64,000 nt of DNA from CBDBND01 sp965262665. Lineage in GTDB: Bacteria; Pseudomonadota; Alphaproteobacteria; Rhodospirillales; Rhodospirillaceae. This document shows positions 61,592-64,000 of the stretch, in pieces. Numbering within the stretch: the stretch's first letter is position 1; each line of letters begins with the position of its first letter. The stretch lies in assembly GCA_965262665.1 (NCBI GenBank), contig CBDHFR010000004.1:2294001-2358000 (forward strand). The letters run 5' to 3'. A model generated the notes under the pieces. That model was given only the letters and a program-made list of their open reading frames with translations. It was not told the DNA's origin and made no database searches. The position numbers were made by a program, and so were the translations under genes.

Positions 61592-63001
61592 ATGTCGGAC
61601 GTTAAACACGTTTTGAATATGATCGATGAAAACGACGTCAAGTATGTCGATTTCCGATTTACAAATCTTGCCGGAAAATGGCAGCACACGGCTCAGCACG
61701 TCAGCACAATAGATGAGGAGATGCTTGAAGAAGGCATCATGTTTGATGGCTCATCCATCGCCGGATGGAAGGATATCCATGAATCGGACATGAATCTGAT
61801 GCCTGATTTGTCCACGGCGGTGATGGATCCGTTTACCGCACAGCCCCAACTCATTCTGTTCTGCGATGTTCACGAACCGACGACGGGACAGCCTTACAAC
61901 CGTGATCCCCGCAGCGTCGCTAACGCAGCGCTCGCCTATATGCAGTCCAGCGGTATTGCGGATACGGCCTATTTCGGGCCGGAAGCGGAATTTTTCGTTT
62001 TTGACGATGTTCGGTTCAATGTTGATCAACATCTCATGGCGTATCAGGTCGATGGCGAAGAAGGCCCTTGCAACGCGTGGCGGACCTATGAAGAAGGCAA
62101 CTATGGTCACCGTCCAAAAGCAAAAGGTGGCTACTTCCCAGTACCACCCGTTGATGGCGGTACAGACATCCGCGCCGAAATGGTCTCGGTCATGACGGAA
62201 ATGGGCCTTGAGATGGAAAAACACCATCACGAAGTGGCTCCGTCACAACACGAATTGGGCCTCAAGTTCGATACCCTGGTTCGGACGGCTGACAACATGC
62301 AGATCTATAAGTTCGTATGTCAGATGGTAGCCCATTCCTATGGCAAGACCTGCACATTCATGCCCAAGCCCGTGGTCGATGACAACGGTTCGGGGATGCA
62401 TGTGCACCAATCCTTGTGGAAAGACGGCAAGAACCTGTTTGCCGGCTCTGGATATGCGGATTTGTCGGAAACCGCGTTGTATTACATCGGCGGCATCATC
62501 AAACACGCCCGCGCATTGAACGCTTTTACCAATGCGACGACCAATAGCTATAAGCGATTGGTTCCGGGCTTCGAAGCACCGGTCCTCTTAGCCTATTCAG
62601 CTCGCAACCGGTCGGCGTCTTGCCGCATTCCTCACGTGGCCAGCCCCAATGGGAAACGGGTTGAAGTCCGCTTCCCGGATTCTTCAGGCAATCCGTACCT
62701 GATGTTCGCGGGTATGCTCATGGCTGGCATCGACGGTATTGAGAACAAGATTCATCCTGGGGATCCCATGGACAAGGATCTGTATGACCTCGACCCGGAA
62801 GAGCTGGAAGGCGTTCCGACGGTGGCAGGTTCTTTGGCAGAAGCCTTGGAAGCGCTCGATGCTGACCGGGATTTCTTGAAGAAAGGGGATGCTTTCACCG
62901 ACGACATGCTCGCCGGTTATATCGATCTCAAATCAGAAGAGGTTCTGCGCCTCAATTCGACGCCGCATCCGGTCGAATTCGATATGTACTATTCCGTCTA
63001 A
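61592..63001 (+). CDS. glnA: Glutamine synthetase type I
   Basis: 469-residue dodecameric enzyme forming glutamine from glutamate, ammonia and ATP. Visible signatures: FDGSSIAGWKDIHESDMNLMPD near the N-terminus, YFGPEAEFFVFDDV (metal Glu), HHEVAPSQHELGLKFDTL, NGSGMHVHQSLWK (as DNGSGMHVHQSL) and SASCRIPHVASPNGKRVEVRFPDSSGNPYLMF. Tyr398 in DLYDLDPEE is the adenylylation site. It is 127 bases after glnB with its own possible start signals. Intact. Confidence 0.98.
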   Translation: MSDVKHVLNMIDENDVKYVDFRFTNLAGKWQHTAQHVSTIDEEMLEEGIMFDGSSIAGWKDIHESDMNLMPDLSTAVMDPFTAQPQLILFCDVHEPTTGQPYNRDPRSVANAALAYMQSSGIADTAYFGPEAEFFVFDDVRFNVDQHLMAYQVDGEEGPCNAWRTYEEGNYGHRPKAKGGYFPVPPVDGGTDIRAEMVSVMTEMGLEMEKHHHEVAPSQHELGLKFDTLVRTADNMQIYKFVCQMVAHSYGKTCTFMPKPVVDDNGSGMHVHQSLWKDGKNLFAGSGYADLSETALYYIGGIIKHARALNAFTNATTNSYKRLVPGFEAPVLLAYSARNRSASCRIPHVASPNGKRVEVRFPDSSGNPYLMFAGMLMAGIDGIENKIHPGDPMDKDLYDLDPEELEGVPTVAGSLAEALEALDADRDFLKKGDAFTDDMLAGYIDLKSEEVLRLNSTPHPVEFDMYYSV

Positions 63002-63062
63002 AGAGTCCGACAGGTTTCGCCCGGACCAGATTGTTACCCGGACGAACCCATCGCGCAGGGAA

Positions 63063-63092
63063 CCCCTCACCTTTGGTGGGGGCTCTCTTTTT
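63063..63092 (+). terminator. Rho-independent terminator of glnA
   Basis: Stem CCCTCACC/GGTGGGGG (one G-T pair) with a TTT loop, then CTCTCTTTTT. It lies 62 bases after the glnA stop and 24 bases from the convergent clpA end. Confidence 0.85.
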
Positions 63093-63116
63093 GGGCCGGC
63101 GCTCAAATGACGGGTT

Positions 63117-64000
63117 TTATTTTACCGTTTCTGGAATGCGGGACGATCCGCCCGAGCCCTTTTTCTTCTTTTTCCGTTTGGGCGGGACAGCTTTGACTTG
63201 CGCTTCCAGGTCAAAGGTCAATTTTCCGTCCTTGAACCCAACTTTAACCAGGCCACCAGCAACCAGTTCTCCGAAGAGCAGTTCTTCGGCCAGTGGTTTT
63301 TTCAGTTCGTTTTGCATGAGGCGGGCAAGCGGACGGGCACCCATCTTTTTATCGTACCCTTTGCGGGCAAGGTAATCGCGGGCCTTCGGTGACAATTCGA
63401 TGACGACATTGCGGTCGGAAAGTTGGGCTTCCAACTGCATAACAAACTTGTCGACAATCTTACCGACAACCTCAGTGGTCAGCGTCGAGAAGGGAATGAC
63501 GGCATCGAGACGATTGCGGAATTCGGGCGTGAACATCCGCTCGATGACTTCTTGATCCTCTCCTTCCCGATCTGCGCGCTCGAAACCGATGGCATTCTTA
63601 GCCAGTTCGGAGGCACCCGCATTGGTGGTCATGATCAGAATGGTGTTCCGGAAGTCGATGCTTTTGCCGTTGTGATCGGTTAATTTGCCATGGTCCATGA
63701 TCTGCAAAAGAATATTGAACAGATCGGGATGGGCTTTTTCGATTTCATCAAGCAGCAGTACACTGTGGGGATGCTGATCGACGGCATCGGTCAATAGGCC
63801 ACCCTGATCAAAACCCACATAGCCTGGTGGCGCTCCGATCAGCCGAGATACAGAGTGACGTTCCATGTATTCGGACATGTCAAAGCGGTGCAATTCGATA
63901 CCCAAGCTCGCGGCTAGTTGTCGTGCCGCTTCCGTCTTGCCGACCCCGGTCGGTCCGGAGAACAGGTAGTTGCCGATTGGCTTTTCCGGTTCACGTAGAC
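63117..64000 (-). CDS. clpA: ATP-dependent Clp protease ATPase subunit ClpA (5' part outside window)
   Basis: C-terminal 294 residues or so of an AAA+ unfoldase that feeds ClpP. The second nucleotide domain is present: Walker A GPTGVGKTE, then ASLGIELHRFDMSEYMERHSVSRLIGAPPGYVGFDQGG, Walker B VLLLDEIEKAHPD, sensor NTILIMTTNAG, arginine finger region TPEFRNRLDAVIPF and the ClpA-type end. The tail is basic and Ser/Gly-rich (PPKRKKKKKGSGGSSRIPETVK), longer than in E. coli. The frame is open to the window edge; the ATG at 63905 is internal. Confidence 0.95.
   Translation of the reverse strand, partial: LREPEKPIGNYLFSGPTGVGKTEAARQLAASLGIELHRFDMSEYMERHSVSRLIGAPPGYVGFDQGGLLTDAVDQHPHSVLLLDEIEKAHPDLFNILLQIMDHGKLTDHNGKSIDFRNTILIMTTNAGASELAKNAIGFERADREGEDQEVIERMFTPEFRNRLDAVIPFSTLTTEVVGKIVDKFVMQLEAQLSDRNVVIELSPKARDYLARKGYDKKMGARPLARLMQNELKKPLAEELLFGELVAGGLVKVGFKDGKLTFDLEAQVKAVPPKRKKKKKGSGGSSRIPETVK

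Overview
The window looks like chromosomal DNA of an alphaproteobacterium, probably Rhodospirillales-like and respiratory. Supporting signs are the aa3 oxidase order ctaC-ctaD-ctaG-ctaE-DUF983, the order rplM-rpsI followed by argC, glnB-glnA, an ELM1-like protein and a short-type ArgC. I name no species, because I worked from the sequence alone. Intact housekeeping blocks alternate with accessory blocks rich in insertion sequences and broken genes.

Layout. 1-6.5 kb: a partial short-chain dehydrogenase, an exported DUF6134-like protein, DUF924, two exported SnoaL-type proteins, then a leftward respiratory group (ctaB, a divergent haem-copper-oxidase subunit I paralogue, DUF420 and a 38-residue membrane protein missing from standard ORF sizes). 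6.9-11.3 kb: the rightward cytochrome aa3 operon. 11.4-15 kb: amt, whose terminator loop holds an IS630 element and whose last codons were replaced by an ISAs1 element with a perfect 10-bp target duplication. 15.3-21.8 kb: RidA, rhodanese, UspA and a decaying SoeABC-like molybdoenzyme operon, fused by deletion to a peptide-transport binding-protein remnant. 21.8-27.1 kb: Hyi-like isomerase, ELM1-like protein, pyrE, GNAT, a thiamine-diphosphate enzyme and a cold-shock protein. 27.4-32.7 kb: a leftward group in which several genes carry single-base frameshifts (TRAP binding protein, a membrane protein, DUF3500). 32.9-34.6 kb: IS3 and IS630 remnants abutting a truncated permease.

34.7-49 kb: a compact leftward catabolic operon (hyuB, hyuA, ThDP enzyme, acyl-CoA dehydrogenase, MFS transporter, class IV aminotransferase) facing a rightward aldehyde dehydrogenase. 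These are followed, beyond an internally inverted IS630 element, by a haem-c beta-propeller protein and a cytochrome c. The substrate is unknown. 49.2-52.3 kb: IS5, a truncated IS630 and a second ISAs1 copy with a 10-bp tandem repeat. 52.4-58.1 kb: PhnD-like binding protein, gamma carbonic anhydrase, argC, TPR protein, rpsI, rplM and tRNA-His.

58.1-60.8 kb is the most notable part. It is a 2.69-kb element with perfect 24-bp terminal inverted repeats and an 8-bp target duplication (7 of 8 matching). It carries an intact IS1-type transposase plus three passenger genes: a winged-helix protein, a DinD homologue and a KGG-motif protein. 61-64 kb: glnB, glnA and the 3' part of clpA.

The broken genes are concentrated in accessory functions, while oxidase, ribosomal, pyrE and glnA genes are intact. 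This favours real decay driven by IS activity, although several lesions are homopolymer indels and sequencing error is not excluded.
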